Assembly (NCBI GenBank): GCA_029565395.1
Contig: JAKQOG010000202.1
Coordinates: forward strand, 1 to 50,867
Length of the DNA: 50,867 bases
Reading direction: 5' to 3'
Source: Candidatus Hydrogenedentota bacterium
GTDB taxonomy: Bacteria > Hydrogenedentota > Hydrogenedentia > Hydrogenedentales > CAILVY01
In this document: positions 1-7,915 of the stretch, piece after piece
How positions within the stretch are numbered: position 1 is the stretch's first letter
Layout of the letters: every line of letters begins with the position of its first letter
The notes under the pieces: model-generated
Seen by the model: only the letters and a program-made list of their open reading frames with translations
The model's database searches: none
Told to the model about the DNA's origin: nothing
Made by a program: the position numbers and the translations under genes

Positions 1-1
1 C

Positions 2-1147
2 GTACAGAAAAGCATCAACCAGGCCCTGGGAGTGCTCACCCTCACGCCAGAAGCGGATCTTGACCATAACGCCGCGGTAGATGTCCGCGACGTCCAGAAT
101 CTTGTCAATTCCGCTTTGGGCACCGGCGGGGTATTCCAGCAGGTGACGGGGGTAATTACCGGAATCGATCCCACTTCCATGCGGGTGACCGCTATTTCCG
201 ATCAGGGAATAAAAGTAGAAGCACCGCTGTCCTCCGAAGGCCGGTTCACCTTTTCGTTGCGAACCGGCATGGGGTGGAGCCTCGGCATCCTGAATGCTCA
301 AGACGTACTGCAAGGATGGCCGGCATTTCCGGTGGGAAACTATACCTCTGGCACCTTGCCCTTGCCCACTCTCTCGGGCGGGGCCATAATGGACTTGGGC
401 AACATTGCCCTGGCCATGGGCCAGACCATTGGGACCAATATTCTGGATTGGTTTGTCCAGGCGGAGCCGCCTATTGCCAATTCGGATTCGAGTGGCAATG
501 GTATTCCCGACTTTATGGACCCCCTGTTCGAGTCCATCACGGATGCGTTGAGTGTTTACTTAATCTTTTTGCCCAGTGATCCCGATCCCTTGACCATTTT
601 GGCGGACTATATCAACACCTGCGTGGAGGCCCACCAGGACGTGTTACTCCGGCCCAATCTGCGGGACGCCAACACCAATGGCATCCCCGATTTCCTGGAA
701 GCATTCCTGGATTGCCTGGGCGACACCTTCACGGAATGGATCAATCAGTTCGACTGGAGCAGCACGCCTCTTCAGTACTGGCTCTCCGACACCGATGGAA
801 ATGGATGGCCCCTGATTGTCGATTCGCAACTGACGTATCTCATCACGCAGTTACCGGAATGGCTGCAAGGCTTGGGATCCCCCAACACCCTGGATACCAA
901 CGGGAACCAGATTCCGGACTTTTTGGAGGATTATGTATCCATACCGGGGGTGCTCGGATATGAGATCTTCCCGGATATGGAACACGATGGCGATGGGGAT
1001 GGCATTCCCGATTTCCTGGATCCTGATTTCTACTCGGACGTGGACACCGATGGCGACGGCATTCCCAACGATGTCGATTTGGACGATGACAACGACGGGT
1101 TGCCGGATTATGCCGATCCGCATCCGTTGACTCCTGGCGCAAAATAA
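2..1147 (+). CDS. Secreted dockerin-like / TSP3-repeat protein (5' partial)
   Basis: The reading frame is open from the first bases of the window, so the true start lies upstream; an in-frame GTG at 32 is not a convincing start. The first ~40 codons give a dockerin type I-like calcium loop and helix (DLDHNAAVDVRDVQNLVNSALG-like; Asp/Asn at loop positions 1, 3, 5 and 12). A short beta-rich segment resembling carboxypeptidase regulatory folds follows. The C-terminal two thirds carries repeated Asp/Asn-rich calcium loops of the thrombospondin type 3 kind (DTNGNQIPDF, DGDGDGIPDFLD, DTDGDGIPNDVDLDDDNDG). No membrane anchor or sorting tail is present at the C-terminus. A secreted or surface structural role is inferred from these modules and from the cohesin-like genes that follow. 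The binding partner is unknown. Confidence 0.75.
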   Translation, partial: VQKSINQALGVLTLTPEADLDHNAAVDVRDVQNLVNSALGTGGVFQQVTGVITGIDPTSMRVTAISDQGIKVEAPLSSEGRFTFSLRTGMGWSLGILNAQDVLQGWPAFPVGNYTSGTLPLPTLSGGAIMDLGNIALAMGQTIGTNILDWFVQAEPPIANSDSSGNGIPDFMDPLFESITDALSVYLIFLPSDPDPLTILADYINTCVEAHQDVLLRPNLRDANTNGIPDFLEAFLDCLGDTFTEWINQFDWSSTPLQYWLSDTDGNGWPLIVDSQLTYLITQLPEWLQGLGSPNTLDTNGNQIPDFLEDYVSIPGVLGYEIFPDMEHDGDGDGIPDFLDPDFYSDVDTDGDGIPNDVDLDDDNDGLPDYADPHPLTPGAK

Positions 1148-1160
1148 GGTTTTGCCATGG

Positions 1161-1187
1161 AGGGATCGGGCGCCGCGTCCGATCCTT
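1161..1187 (+). terminator. Stem-loop after the dockerin-like gene
   Basis: A 9-base stem with one G·U pair (left arm 1161-1169, right arm 1179-1187) and a GC-rich 9-base loop sits 13 bases past the stop codon. There is no real T-run, so it may be only an attenuator or an mRNA-stabilising hairpin between co-directional genes. Confidence 0.3.
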
Positions 1188-1218
1188 CCACGGCCCCCTA
1201 TCGCGGAAAGGATCACGG

Positions 1219-1989
1219 ATGGCGGGACGGATTGTGATAGCTTTAGTTATAGCCGGAGTTGGACTCTGCGGCACGGTAACCGCTGCTGTCTTAACGGCCG
1301 GCGACGCGCATGGCGATGCCGGAGACACAGAGGTCATTGTCGCGGTGTCATTGGACACCGCCACCGTGGAATCCGTGGCCGCTCTTCAATTCGACCTGCT
1401 ATTTAACGGGGAGGTACTCAGCCTTCCCGAAGTAACCGTGGGCGCCGCCGCAGCAGCAGCGGGCAAAGACCTGTGCCATAATCTCATCCAGCCCGGGCAA
1501 ATGCGGGTAATCATTGCGGGATTCAACCAAAATATCATCGGGGACGGTGTCGTGGCTGAAGCACACTTTTCAATCGCCGAAGACGCGCCCGGAAGTGTGG
1601 AAACGTTGTCTTTCTCCGGAGTTACCCTTTCCGATCCTAATGGCCAGGCGGTGCCGGTCACACCCCGGGACGGAACTCTCACCATCGGCAATGGCGGCAT
1701 TTATTATCATTCCGCAGACTACAATCCGGCCAATTGGCAGATCTCCCTGGCGGAATTATTAAGGGCTATCCAGTTATATAACGCGGATGCATATGCCTGC
1801 CTGAGCGGCTCTGAAGACGGCTATGCGCCAGGAACCGGATCCCACGCCTGCACACCCCACACAAGTGATTATGCCCCGCAAGACTGGATCATTTCCCTAT
1901 CGGAACTCCTTCGACTTATCCAGCTTTACAACATAGGCGCCTACCACATGAAAGCCGGAACCGAAGACGGATTCGAAGGCGGGCCATGA
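1219..1989 (+). CDS. Secreted cohesin-like protein with duplicated ELLRxIQLYN motif
   Basis: The protein has 256 residues. An N-terminal signal peptide (about residues 1-25) precedes a cohesin-like beta-sandwich (about 30-155) with the typical VAALQFDLLFN strand and an AAAAAGK turn. The C-terminal ~95 residues hold two copies of a motif, SDYxPxxWxISLxELLRxIQLYN, starting near residues 164 and 215. Each copy is followed by a Gly/Asp-rich EDGY or EDGF segment, and the linker between them contains Cys residues. The repeat looks like a degenerate dockerin/EF-hand helix pair. I recall similar tails in proteins of Hydrogenedentota-type genomes, but that is memory, not a search result. The start has a weak AAGG ribosome site. 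The stop overlaps the next start by ATGA, so the two are probably translationally coupled. Role: extracellular assembly or adhesion, inferred. Confidence 0.7.
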   Translation: MAGRIVIALVIAGVGLCGTVTAAVLTAGDAHGDAGDTEVIVAVSLDTATVESVAALQFDLLFNGEVLSLPEVTVGAAAAAAGKDLCHNLIQPGQMRVIIAGFNQNIIGDGVVAEAHFSIAEDAPGSVETLSFSGVTLSDPNGQAVPVTPRDGTLTIGNGGIYYHSADYNPANWQISLAELLRAIQLYNADAYACLSGSEDGYAPGTGSHACTPHTSDYAPQDWIISLSELLRLIQLYNIGAYHMKAGTEDGFEGGP

Positions 1990-2732
1990 CTATGTACACG
2001 ATTAAAAATAATAATTGGATTATTATCGCACTCACGGCCCTCGCTGTTGGCGTGAAAGCCGATGCCGCCACATTGGCCGCCGCCACTGCCGGCACGCTCT
2101 CCAGCACATCGGGCATTACCGTTCCCATTACCCTCGCTCTGGGAGGCGCTGAAAAAGTCGCCGCCATTCAATTCGACCTGCAATTCGATGTGAACTCCAT
2201 TAAACTCGTGGCAGTAAATACAGGTTCCGCCGCCGCCGCCGCCGGAAAAAGCGCTTCCTCCTACGAACTGAGTAAAGGAAAACACCGCATCATTATCATC
2301 GGAATGAATCAGCACATTATGGGAAATGGCCCGGTGGCCGTGTTGCGCATCGACATCGTTCCCGCCACGCCAACCGGTGTTTATCCCCTCACCCTCTCAA
2401 ATGTCATCTTCTCAAACCCCGTGGGCATCGCGATTCATTCCAAAACAGTCTCCGGCTCCATCACTGTCGGCGGTCCCGCAAACCCCCAAATCCTCCCTAA
2501 AGAAGACCCGCCGTCCGGAGGATGCTTTGGCGGCATCCTTTCCGGAAAACAGCCCCCCACAAAGGGAAGCGGCGGAATTCTGCTTGTTCTTCCCCTGGTA
2601 TTGCTGATTTTGTATGCAACCTTGCCTACCCCATCATTGCGCCTGGGGCGAAGTGGCCTCACCCCCCAAACTATGTGGACATCCCCTCGACAGCCATGCC
2701 ACCTCGCCCCACGCAATGATGTTATACAATGA
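1986..2732 (+). CDS. Secreted cohesin-like protein with Cys plus C-terminal hydrophobic tail
   Basis: The protein has 248 residues with a signal peptide at about residues 10-28. Its cohesin-like domain (about 30-165) is clearly paralogous to the one encoded just upstream: VAAIQFDLQFD, AAAAAGK and the GMNQHIMGNG segment match counterparts there, so the pair arose by tandem duplication. The C-terminal part has a proline-rich linker, then GGCFGG, then a hydrophobic segment (ILLVLPLVLLILY). This resembles bacterial tripartite C-terminal sorting signals in which a Cys precedes the membrane helix. Unusually, about 35 poorly conserved-looking residues follow the hydrophobic stretch, so the 3' end may have drifted. 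It could be surface-anchored through the Cys; this is inferred. Confidence 0.65.
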   Translation: MTMYTIKNNNWIIIALTALAVGVKADAATLAAATAGTLSSTSGITVPITLALGGAEKVAAIQFDLQFDVNSIKLVAVNTGSAAAAAGKSASSYELSKGKHRIIIIGMNQHIMGNGPVAVLRIDIVPATPTGVYPLTLSNVIFSNPVGIAIHSKTVSGSITVGGPANPQILPKEDPPSGGCFGGILSGKQPPTKGSGGILLVLPLVLLILYATLPTPSLRLGRSGLTPQTMWTSPRQPCHLAPRNDVIQ

Positions 2733-2744
2733 TTTTACACTATT

Positions 2745-2771
2745 GCCCCTAAAAATGGGAGGGGGCTTTTT
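2745..2771 (+). terminator. Rho-independent terminator
   Basis: The stem GCCCC (2745-2749) pairs with GGGGC (2762-2766), with an A-rich loop, and is followed directly by TTTTT (2767-2771). It lies just after the cohesin-like gene and before the convergent pseudopilin operon. Confidence 0.55.
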
Positions 2772-2817
2772 CTCATGCCCCCTGCACAACAGAAAAGGTA
2801 TAGATCGTCCTGTATGT

Positions 2818-3582
2818 TTACCGCCGCGGTTTCTTGATGCCTAACACCCTTTTTCCCCCGGAAGAACCGCCACGGGCGGCTTTCTCCGCTTCTCTCTGTA
2901 TCTTAATCTCATGGTCAATGGCTTCCTGAATATTCATGAAGATAATGCCCTCCGGGCGCACGGGCAGGCAGGGCCCGGCAAAACTCGGATGCGTCACGAA
3001 TTCCACCGAACCATCCGTGAACAGCACATTACTCCCGCCGGGAACATGATTGTAAAACTCGATCGCATTCGAGACCGTAACACGATCCCAGAAAATGGGA
3101 ATTCTGGAACTGCCCATCGACGGATGCGGCAGAACTATGGGCTCCGGAGTAAAAGCGCCCAGGTATTCGTAACTGGCCCGCAAACTGGCAGGCCTTTCAA
3201 TCTCAGTATTTATCTTAAGACCCGAATCTTCATCAAAATCATCCATATGCTGTTGCGCATCCGAAGGGCAAATAAATATTTTCGGGGTCGATGTATAGTT
3301 CGAATACAAGGTCATAAGGCATTCCGCATTGTTGTTCCCGCCGCTCCACGGCAACATCCGGTTGTTTTCCTCCGCGTACATCTGCAAGGCCATACCCAAC
3401 TGGGAAAGATTCGACATGCAACTGCAACGCCGCGACGCCTCCCGCGCACGGGCCAGCGCCGGCAGCAATATCGCCGCCAGAATGCCAATGACGGCAATGA
3501 CAATAAGCAGTTCTAACAGGGTGAAACCGGAGCGGCGCCTGACCGGCCGGTGGTGGTGTTTTTTATTCATGCCCGCTGTCAT
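2818..3582 (-). CDS. Type II/IV pseudopilin, GspG-like, H-X-DG type
   Basis: This 254-residue prepilin has a basic leader, then a class III cleavage site and hydrophobic N-helix (G^[20 protein letters not shown], with Glu at mature position 5), followed by the ARAREASRR segment typical of this group. Near the C-terminus [18 protein letters not shown] matches the prepilin-associated H-X-DG motif, here with 10 residues between His and Asp. It is the last gene of an operon whose members overlap by a few bases; its start overlaps the preceding stop (ATGA). A second Met four codons later could also be used. It would be processed by a prepilin peptidase, which is not in this window, and would form the major pseudopilus subunit or a minor pilin. 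Confidence 0.8.
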   Translation of the reverse strand: MTAGMNKKHHHRPVRRRSGFTLLELLIVIAVIGILAAILLPALARAREASRRCSCMSNLSQLGMALQMYAEENNRMLPWSGGNNNAECLMTLYSNYTSTPKIFICPSDAQQHMDDFDEDSGLKINTEIERPASLRASYEYLGAFTPEPIVLPHPSMGSSRIPIFWDRVTVSNAIEFYNHVPGGSNVLFTDGSVEFVTHPSFAGPCLPVRPEGIIFMNIQEAIDHEIKIQREAEKAARGGSSGGKRVLGIKKPRR

Positions 3583-4004
3583 CGCTTTTCATGCTCCATG
3601 TGCCAACAATACCGTTGCATCATGCGATCCGGCCCCAGCGCCAAATCCGCCGCCAACACCACCGTCCCCTGCACCCGGCCCTCCTCCGCCATTTCTCCTG
3701 TAGACACCAGATGAAAATTGTCTTTGGCGGTTGTGGTTGCCACGACGGAAAAGCGGCCCTGTCCAAGCGGGGTATTTTGCTCCCCGCGGTATTCCGGCGT
3801 TGTGCGGAGTTCCGCAACCGCCTTATCCAAGCCCGCTTCCGCCAGATGCAGCGCCACCGCGAGCTTTTCCTGCCGTGTGGTTTCCTTCAACGTGATGTGC
3901 AGGTAGCGCCATACCGCCGAGGCCCCGATGCCCAGCACCATCACCAGCACCACCGCCAGAATCAAGGCCGCGCCGCTTCGCTGATTTCGTGCGCCGGCAT
4001 TCAT
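3579..4004 (-). CDS. PilX/GspK-like minor pilin
   Basis: The protein has 141 residues. A short basic N-terminus ([23 protein letters not shown]) matches the PilX N-terminal segment: a Gly followed by a hydrophobic helix, lacking the usual Glu5, as in GspK/PilX proteins. The later [15 protein letters not shown] helix is also typical of PilX. It overlaps both neighbours (ATGA junctions at 4001-4004 and 3579-3582), so expression is probably coupled. It is shorter than a full GspK and lacks a visible catalytic function. It probably caps or primes the pseudopilus; this is inferred from family and context. Confidence 0.65.
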   Translation of the reverse strand: MNAGARNQRSGAALILAVVLVMVLGIGASAVWRYLHITLKETTRQEKLAVALHLAEAGLDKAVAELRTTPEYRGEQNTPLGQGRFSVVATTTAKDNFHLVSTGEMAEEGRVQGTVVLAADLALGPDRMMQRYCWHMEHEKR

Positions 4005-4588
4005 GGGCGTTCTCCTATCCCCCGCAGCGCCGCGGCGAATTGATGCACTATCCGGAGCTTGTCCCGTTCGCCGGAATCCTTTTTTATGATCACCCCTAGC
4101 CGTACCAGCGGCGCGTTCGACGTATCGAACACAATGGAGGCAAGCGGCTGCCGGAACGTGTCAAATCGCACACACGCCAGGTTTCCATTCCGCCGAACCA
4201 AGTCCATGCGGCTTACATGCTCCGCATCGCGCACCGCGCCAAATACGACGTAGTGAGGGGCGCCTTCTTCAGGCTCCGCCTGGAACACCACGACCTGGTC
4301 GCCGCTGTGGTACTTGCCCGCTTCCGGCACTACCGCCACTGATTCGTGCACCGCCCGGCCAAATTCCTTCTCAATCTCGGACACCGCCAGCAGGCGATCC
4401 AGCGCTTGTGTGTTCAAGGCTGAAAGACGCGACCCGCTCAGGAAAAGTTTCCCGCACAAATTGATCGCAATGGCGAGCACGGCTACATACACAATCATTT
4501 CCATGACCGTATAGCCCGCGTTCCGCTTGCGCGATGCAGGCCGGCGCCGCAAAATCCTATTCTGTTGAAACGCAGTCATCCTAATCAC
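4001..4588 (-). CDS. GspJ/PilW-like pseudopilin
   Basis: The protein has 195 residues. After a basic leader it has a class III prepilin site, AG^YTVMEMIVYVAVLAIAINL: Tyr replaces the usual Phe1, while Glu5 is kept. The rest is a soluble beta-rich domain as in GspJ. The first codon is GTG in a GTGA overlap with the previous gene's stop; an ATG three codons later is the alternative start. It lies in the middle of the pseudopilin block and is probably a tip subunit. The GspJ rather than PilW assignment is tentative. Confidence 0.65.
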   Translation of the reverse strand: MIRMTAFQQNRILRRRPASRKRNAGYTVMEMIVYVAVLAIAINLCGKLFLSGSRLSALNTQALDRLLAVSEIEKEFGRAVHESVAVVPEAGKYHSGDQVVVFQAEPEEGAPHYVVFGAVRDAEHVSRMDLVRRNGNLACVRFDTFRQPLASIVFDTSNAPLVRLGVIIKKDSGERDKLRIVHQFAAALRGIGERP

Positions 4589-4989
4589 CGTTTCTTCGCG
4601 ATCAGCGTGGTTAAGTGCTTCTCAATGCGCCGCCCATGCGCCCCCGTCCATCGGAGGGATACTTGAACCTCCTTCAAATCGGGAACACCGGCATACTCCT
4701 TGATCACACAGGTCCCCGCAGGCCGCACCAGCCGTTCCAATTCCGGCGTCTCGCTCTTGAACGGATGCGAGCCATCCTCCAGCGCGCTGAACGGCAGTGC
4801 GCGCAACGTCTCCATCTCGTTATTCAGTGCGCGCAGCGCGATGGCATATTCGTTCACGGCCTTTGTGGAATCCATGCTGAGCATGTGCATCTGGATCGCG
4901 CCAAAGGCTCCCACCGTCACCACGAACAATGCACAGAGCAGTTCGAGATGGCCGATGCCCCGGTTCCGCCTGTGCCTGCACTTCTTCAT
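4585..4989 (-). CDS. GspI/PilV-like pseudopilin
   Basis: The start is placed at the ATG at 4989 because a GGGAG ribosome site sits 7 bases upstream. A longer reading from a TTG at 5034 would overlap the previous gene and has no such site. The 134-residue product has a basic leader and a degenerate prepilin site, RG^IGHLELLCALFVVTVGAFG, that keeps Glu5 but has Ile1 instead of Phe. The C-terminal part is a small soluble domain with Cys. Similarity to GspI/PilV is seen mainly in the N-helix and the LNNEMETLRALPF segment. Confidence 0.65.
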   Translation of the reverse strand: MKKCRHRRNRGIGHLELLCALFVVTVGAFGAIQMHMLSMDSTKAVNEYAIALRALNNEMETLRALPFSALEDGSHPFKSETPELERLVRPAGTCVIKEYAGVPDLKEVQVSLRWTGAHGRRIEKHLTTLIAKKR

Positions 4990-5017
4990 GTTCTGCGCTC
5001 CCAATACACGGTATGTC

Positions 5018-6580
5018 TCATATGAGCGAATCAATTATGCTGACCAACGAAGTAAAAATGGACAATTCCACCGCCAGCGTTATGAATCCCAAACTCAACA
5101 CGCCAAAGGGAAGCAGCGCATCCGCCAGGATGCGGGTGCGTTGCTCCGCACTGCGTTGATAAAAGTCGCCCAATCGCTTCAACGCCTCCGGTAACAGCCC
5201 GGAGCGTTCTCCAATCGACATCAAACCCAGAAAAGATCCCGGCAGCCGCGCCAGCCAGCGGTTTTCCGCCGCCCAGGCCCCGGAAAGCGATTCCCCCTGT
5301 AAAATCCGCTTGTGCACACGCACCACAATCCGCCGGAACAACGGATTTAGCTCCGCATGTGCCGCGCCTTCCAGCGCATGATCCATCGGCACGCCCGCGC
5401 TCAACAGTTTCTCCAGCACCATGCTGATCACCGCCAGATTCCGCTGGATAACCAGTCCGCGAAGCCAGGGAATGACTAAAAAGATCCCCGCCAGACTGCG
5501 GGTCGAAAAAGTGCGCCGGCGCACACGGAACCAAAGTGCGCCGCCTGCTATCAACACCAACACAATATTTTGAAGGGATATGGGAGACAGGAAAAAATGC
5601 CAGGATGAATTGCCCGGAGCATAGTTAGAACTGGGCGTGCTTATCCACGTGTAGTAGAACCACTCCAATATTCCATTGATCGTCTTAACCAGGTGCGGGG
5701 AATCCCCGCCAACATCGGAAATGACTTCCATGAAAACAGGCATGCATTTGACATAAATAAATGTGGTAATGGCTACTTGCGCTAGAAACACCAGTCCCAA
5801 GTACATCAGATGTCCCCGGACTGTCCGCCCCAGTGAAAAGGAATGCACTGTTTCTTGCGCCAATTGATCCAGGCATTCGCCTAACCTGCCAGAATCTTCC
5901 CCGGCTTTAATGAGGTCCGCATAGAATCCCGGAAACATGTGTTTCAAACGGCCCACGGCCTCTGATAACGGCATTCCCGAGGACAAATCATCGCGCAACG
6001 TTAGAAACACCGCCTCCAGGCGTCCGCTCCGCGTCCGCAAAATCGCCCCAGGGATGATGCTCAACGCGGATATGCCCATAAAATAGATCACCGCCCATGG
6101 ATCCAACCGTTCAAACATATCAAGTTGACTAAATCCCAGCCAAAGAAAAAAGGCCATGCACACCACCACCAACCCGTAGGCTTGGAAAAGATAGGTCGAA
6201 CGCCGCCCGGTGCCGAAACGATCCTGACGCCGCTCCTCCCGCGCACAGGATTCAAGCCCCTTAATCAATGAAGCATTCGTCTTGACAATCGCCGTGAGTT
6301 GATCCAGCACATACAAAACGTCCCGCCGCCACCGCGGCGCGGTTATATAAAGCGGCCCTTTCCACCGTTTTCCCGTCATGCGGTAACACAATCCGGGAGA
6401 ATATTCTCCACTCTCAAAATGTGTGATTTTCCTGCGCCGGCGAAATGGTCCGCGCCTGGGCCGCCAGGTGAACATCCGGACAAACCACAAATCAGACCAC
6501 CTGTCCGATTCCGTTTCAACACCCTTTGTCCATGGCAGGAAACGGCCTAAATCAAAATATAACAGTTTCTTCCAGTTCAT
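5018..6580 (-). CDS. GspF/PilC-like inner-membrane platform protein
   Basis: The 520-residue protein has two GspF half-domains. Each has a cytoplasmic helical bundle carrying the hallmark phrase (FPGFYADLIKAGEDSGRLGECL in the first, LPGSFLGLMSIGERSGLLPEAL in the second) and hydrophobic membrane segments. It is longer than a typical GspF (~400) because of an Arg-rich N-terminal extension (about residues 1-75) and an insert between the halves (VGGDSPHLVKTING...). Its start overlaps the stop of the second GspF gene (ATGA at 6577-6580). Two adjacent, divergent GspF proteins suggest either a heteromeric platform or subfunctionalisation. No assembly ATPase or secretin is visible here, so those must be encoded elsewhere. 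Confidence 0.8.
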   Translation of the reverse strand: MNWKKLLYFDLGRFLPWTKGVETESDRWSDLWFVRMFTWRPRRGPFRRRRKITHFESGEYSPGLCYRMTGKRWKGPLYITAPRWRRDVLYVLDQLTAIVKTNASLIKGLESCAREERRQDRFGTGRRSTYLFQAYGLVVVCMAFFLWLGFSQLDMFERLDPWAVIYFMGISALSIIPGAILRTRSGRLEAVFLTLRDDLSSGMPLSEAVGRLKHMFPGFYADLIKAGEDSGRLGECLDQLAQETVHSFSLGRTVRGHLMYLGLVFLAQVAITTFIYVKCMPVFMEVISDVGGDSPHLVKTINGILEWFYYTWISTPSSNYAPGNSSWHFFLSPISLQNIVLVLIAGGALWFRVRRRTFSTRSLAGIFLVIPWLRGLVIQRNLAVISMVLEKLLSAGVPMDHALEGAAHAELNPLFRRIVVRVHKRILQGESLSGAWAAENRWLARLPGSFLGLMSIGERSGLLPEALKRLGDFYQRSAEQRTRILADALLPFGVLSLGFITLAVELSIFTSLVSIIDSLI

Positions 6581-7797
6581 CGCCCGGATACCATATCGCC
6601 CAGGGTAAAAATGGGCAGGTACAACGAAATTACAACGCTCGCGATAAGGAAACCTAGTGTCACTATGAGAATCGGCGATGCCAGCGAACTGACCATCCGA
6701 TCACGCAATGTCACCTCCCGTTCATAAATACCCGCCAGATTTTCCAATGCGCTTTCCGCATCGCCCCGATCCTCGCTTGTGGCCAATAGCCAGCAAAAAT
6801 TATGGCCAAAGAATCCCGTGCTCGAAAGCGCGTCCGCAATGCGTTCCCCGCCGGCCACCTGAAGATTCGCTTCATCCACCGCCCGCTGCAACATAGGACT
6901 CCCCGAACTCGCCGCGGCCAGTTCCAGGCTTTCCAGCACCGGCACGCGCGACGCCAATAATATGCTGAGCGACCGGCTGAACCGCGACAGCGCCAGTTGA
7001 TATTGCAGTTTCCCGAAAACAGGCGTATGCAGACGCAACCAATCCAGCCAGATCAAGCCGGTTTCATGGCGCCGGAGAAAAAAGAGCGCCACCCGCCATA
7101 AAATCAAGAAAAGCCCGATGCCTATGAGAATCTCCGGAAAATGAAATTGCACAACATCCCCCATCTTTACCCAAAAACGCGTAGGCGCGGGAAGTTCGCC
7201 GCCAAAATCATTAAAAATCTCCGCAAACACCGGTACAACTTTCACCAGGAGAAATCCAAGCACACAGGACCCCAGCACCAACACCGTTACCGGATACACC
7301 AGCGCGCCCTGCAACACATTCTTCAGCCCCACCATGCGCGACGTGTAATTACACAACAGTTGAAGCACCCCCGCCAAATTCCCCGTTTTCTCCCCCGCGC
7401 GGATTACACTGGGAAATATCCTGGGAAAACTCTCATGCTGAGTGCTAATCGCATCTTCCAGGGAGATACCCCGTTCCAAGTCCCGCTGAAGCCGGTCCAG
7501 CACCGGTTTTAGCCGGGAACTGTGCAGGTCCGCCGCCATCGCCTTCAGCGCCGGGGCCAGCGGCAGTTCGCTCCGCGTGATGGCCGTCAACTGCTGCGAA
7601 AACAAGTCAAGCTCATCCCATGTCAGCCGGTGACTCACCTGCAACAGACCCCGCTCCTTATACAGCGTTTCAACGGAATTGACGGTCAGCCCGCGCTCTT
7701 GCAGCACCCGCGTTACCCGGTGGGCGGACGTTTCTTCCATGATCCCATCCACCGATTTGCCCTGTTCATCCACTGCCCGGTATTTATACTGTGCCAT
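6577..7797 (-). CDS. gspF: Type II secretion/type IV pilus platform protein GspF
   Basis: The start at 7797 is chosen because GAGGG lies 7 bases upstream and the product (406 residues) begins MAQYKYRAVDEQGKSVDG, the classic GspF N-terminus. Upstream in-frame codons add only unconserved residues. It has two T2SSF domains, with FPRIFPSVIRAGEKTGNLAGVL in the first half and a weaker equivalent in the second. Three membrane segments are visible (about 170-190, 220-240 and 375-400). It is the first gene of the six-gene operon that runs down to 2818. No strong promoter was recognised in the 118 bases upstream, which hold a heptamer repeat. Confidence 0.88.
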   Translation of the reverse strand: MAQYKYRAVDEQGKSVDGIMEETSAHRVTRVLQERGLTVNSVETLYKERGLLQVSHRLTWDELDLFSQQLTAITRSELPLAPALKAMAADLHSSRLKPVLDRLQRDLERGISLEDAISTQHESFPRIFPSVIRAGEKTGNLAGVLQLLCNYTSRMVGLKNVLQGALVYPVTVLVLGSCVLGFLLVKVVPVFAEIFNDFGGELPAPTRFWVKMGDVVQFHFPEILIGIGLFLILWRVALFFLRRHETGLIWLDWLRLHTPVFGKLQYQLALSRFSRSLSILLASRVPVLESLELAAASSGSPMLQRAVDEANLQVAGGERIADALSSTGFFGHNFCWLLATSEDRGDAESALENLAGIYEREVTLRDRMVSSLASPILIVTLGFLIASVVISLYLPIFTLGDMVSGR

Positions 7798-7876
7798 TGC
7801 TTCGCCCTCGTCCGTATCCATGCAAGAAATGACCATTAGAAAGAAAAGTGATCAAAATCTGGAGTGCTACCTCTGG

Positions 7877-7911
7877 CTACAGCCTAAAGCCTACAGCCTA
7901 CAGCCTACAGC
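7877..7911. repeat. Short tandem repeat, 7-base unit CTACAGC x5
   Basis: Five head-to-tail 7-base units (one with CTAAAGC) lie between the GspF operon start and the HD-GYP stop codon. A repeat of this kind can change copy number by slippage. Its place upstream of the secretion operon leaves a regulatory effect possible, but nothing in the sequence proves one. Confidence 0.8.
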
Positions 7912-7915
7912 CTTA

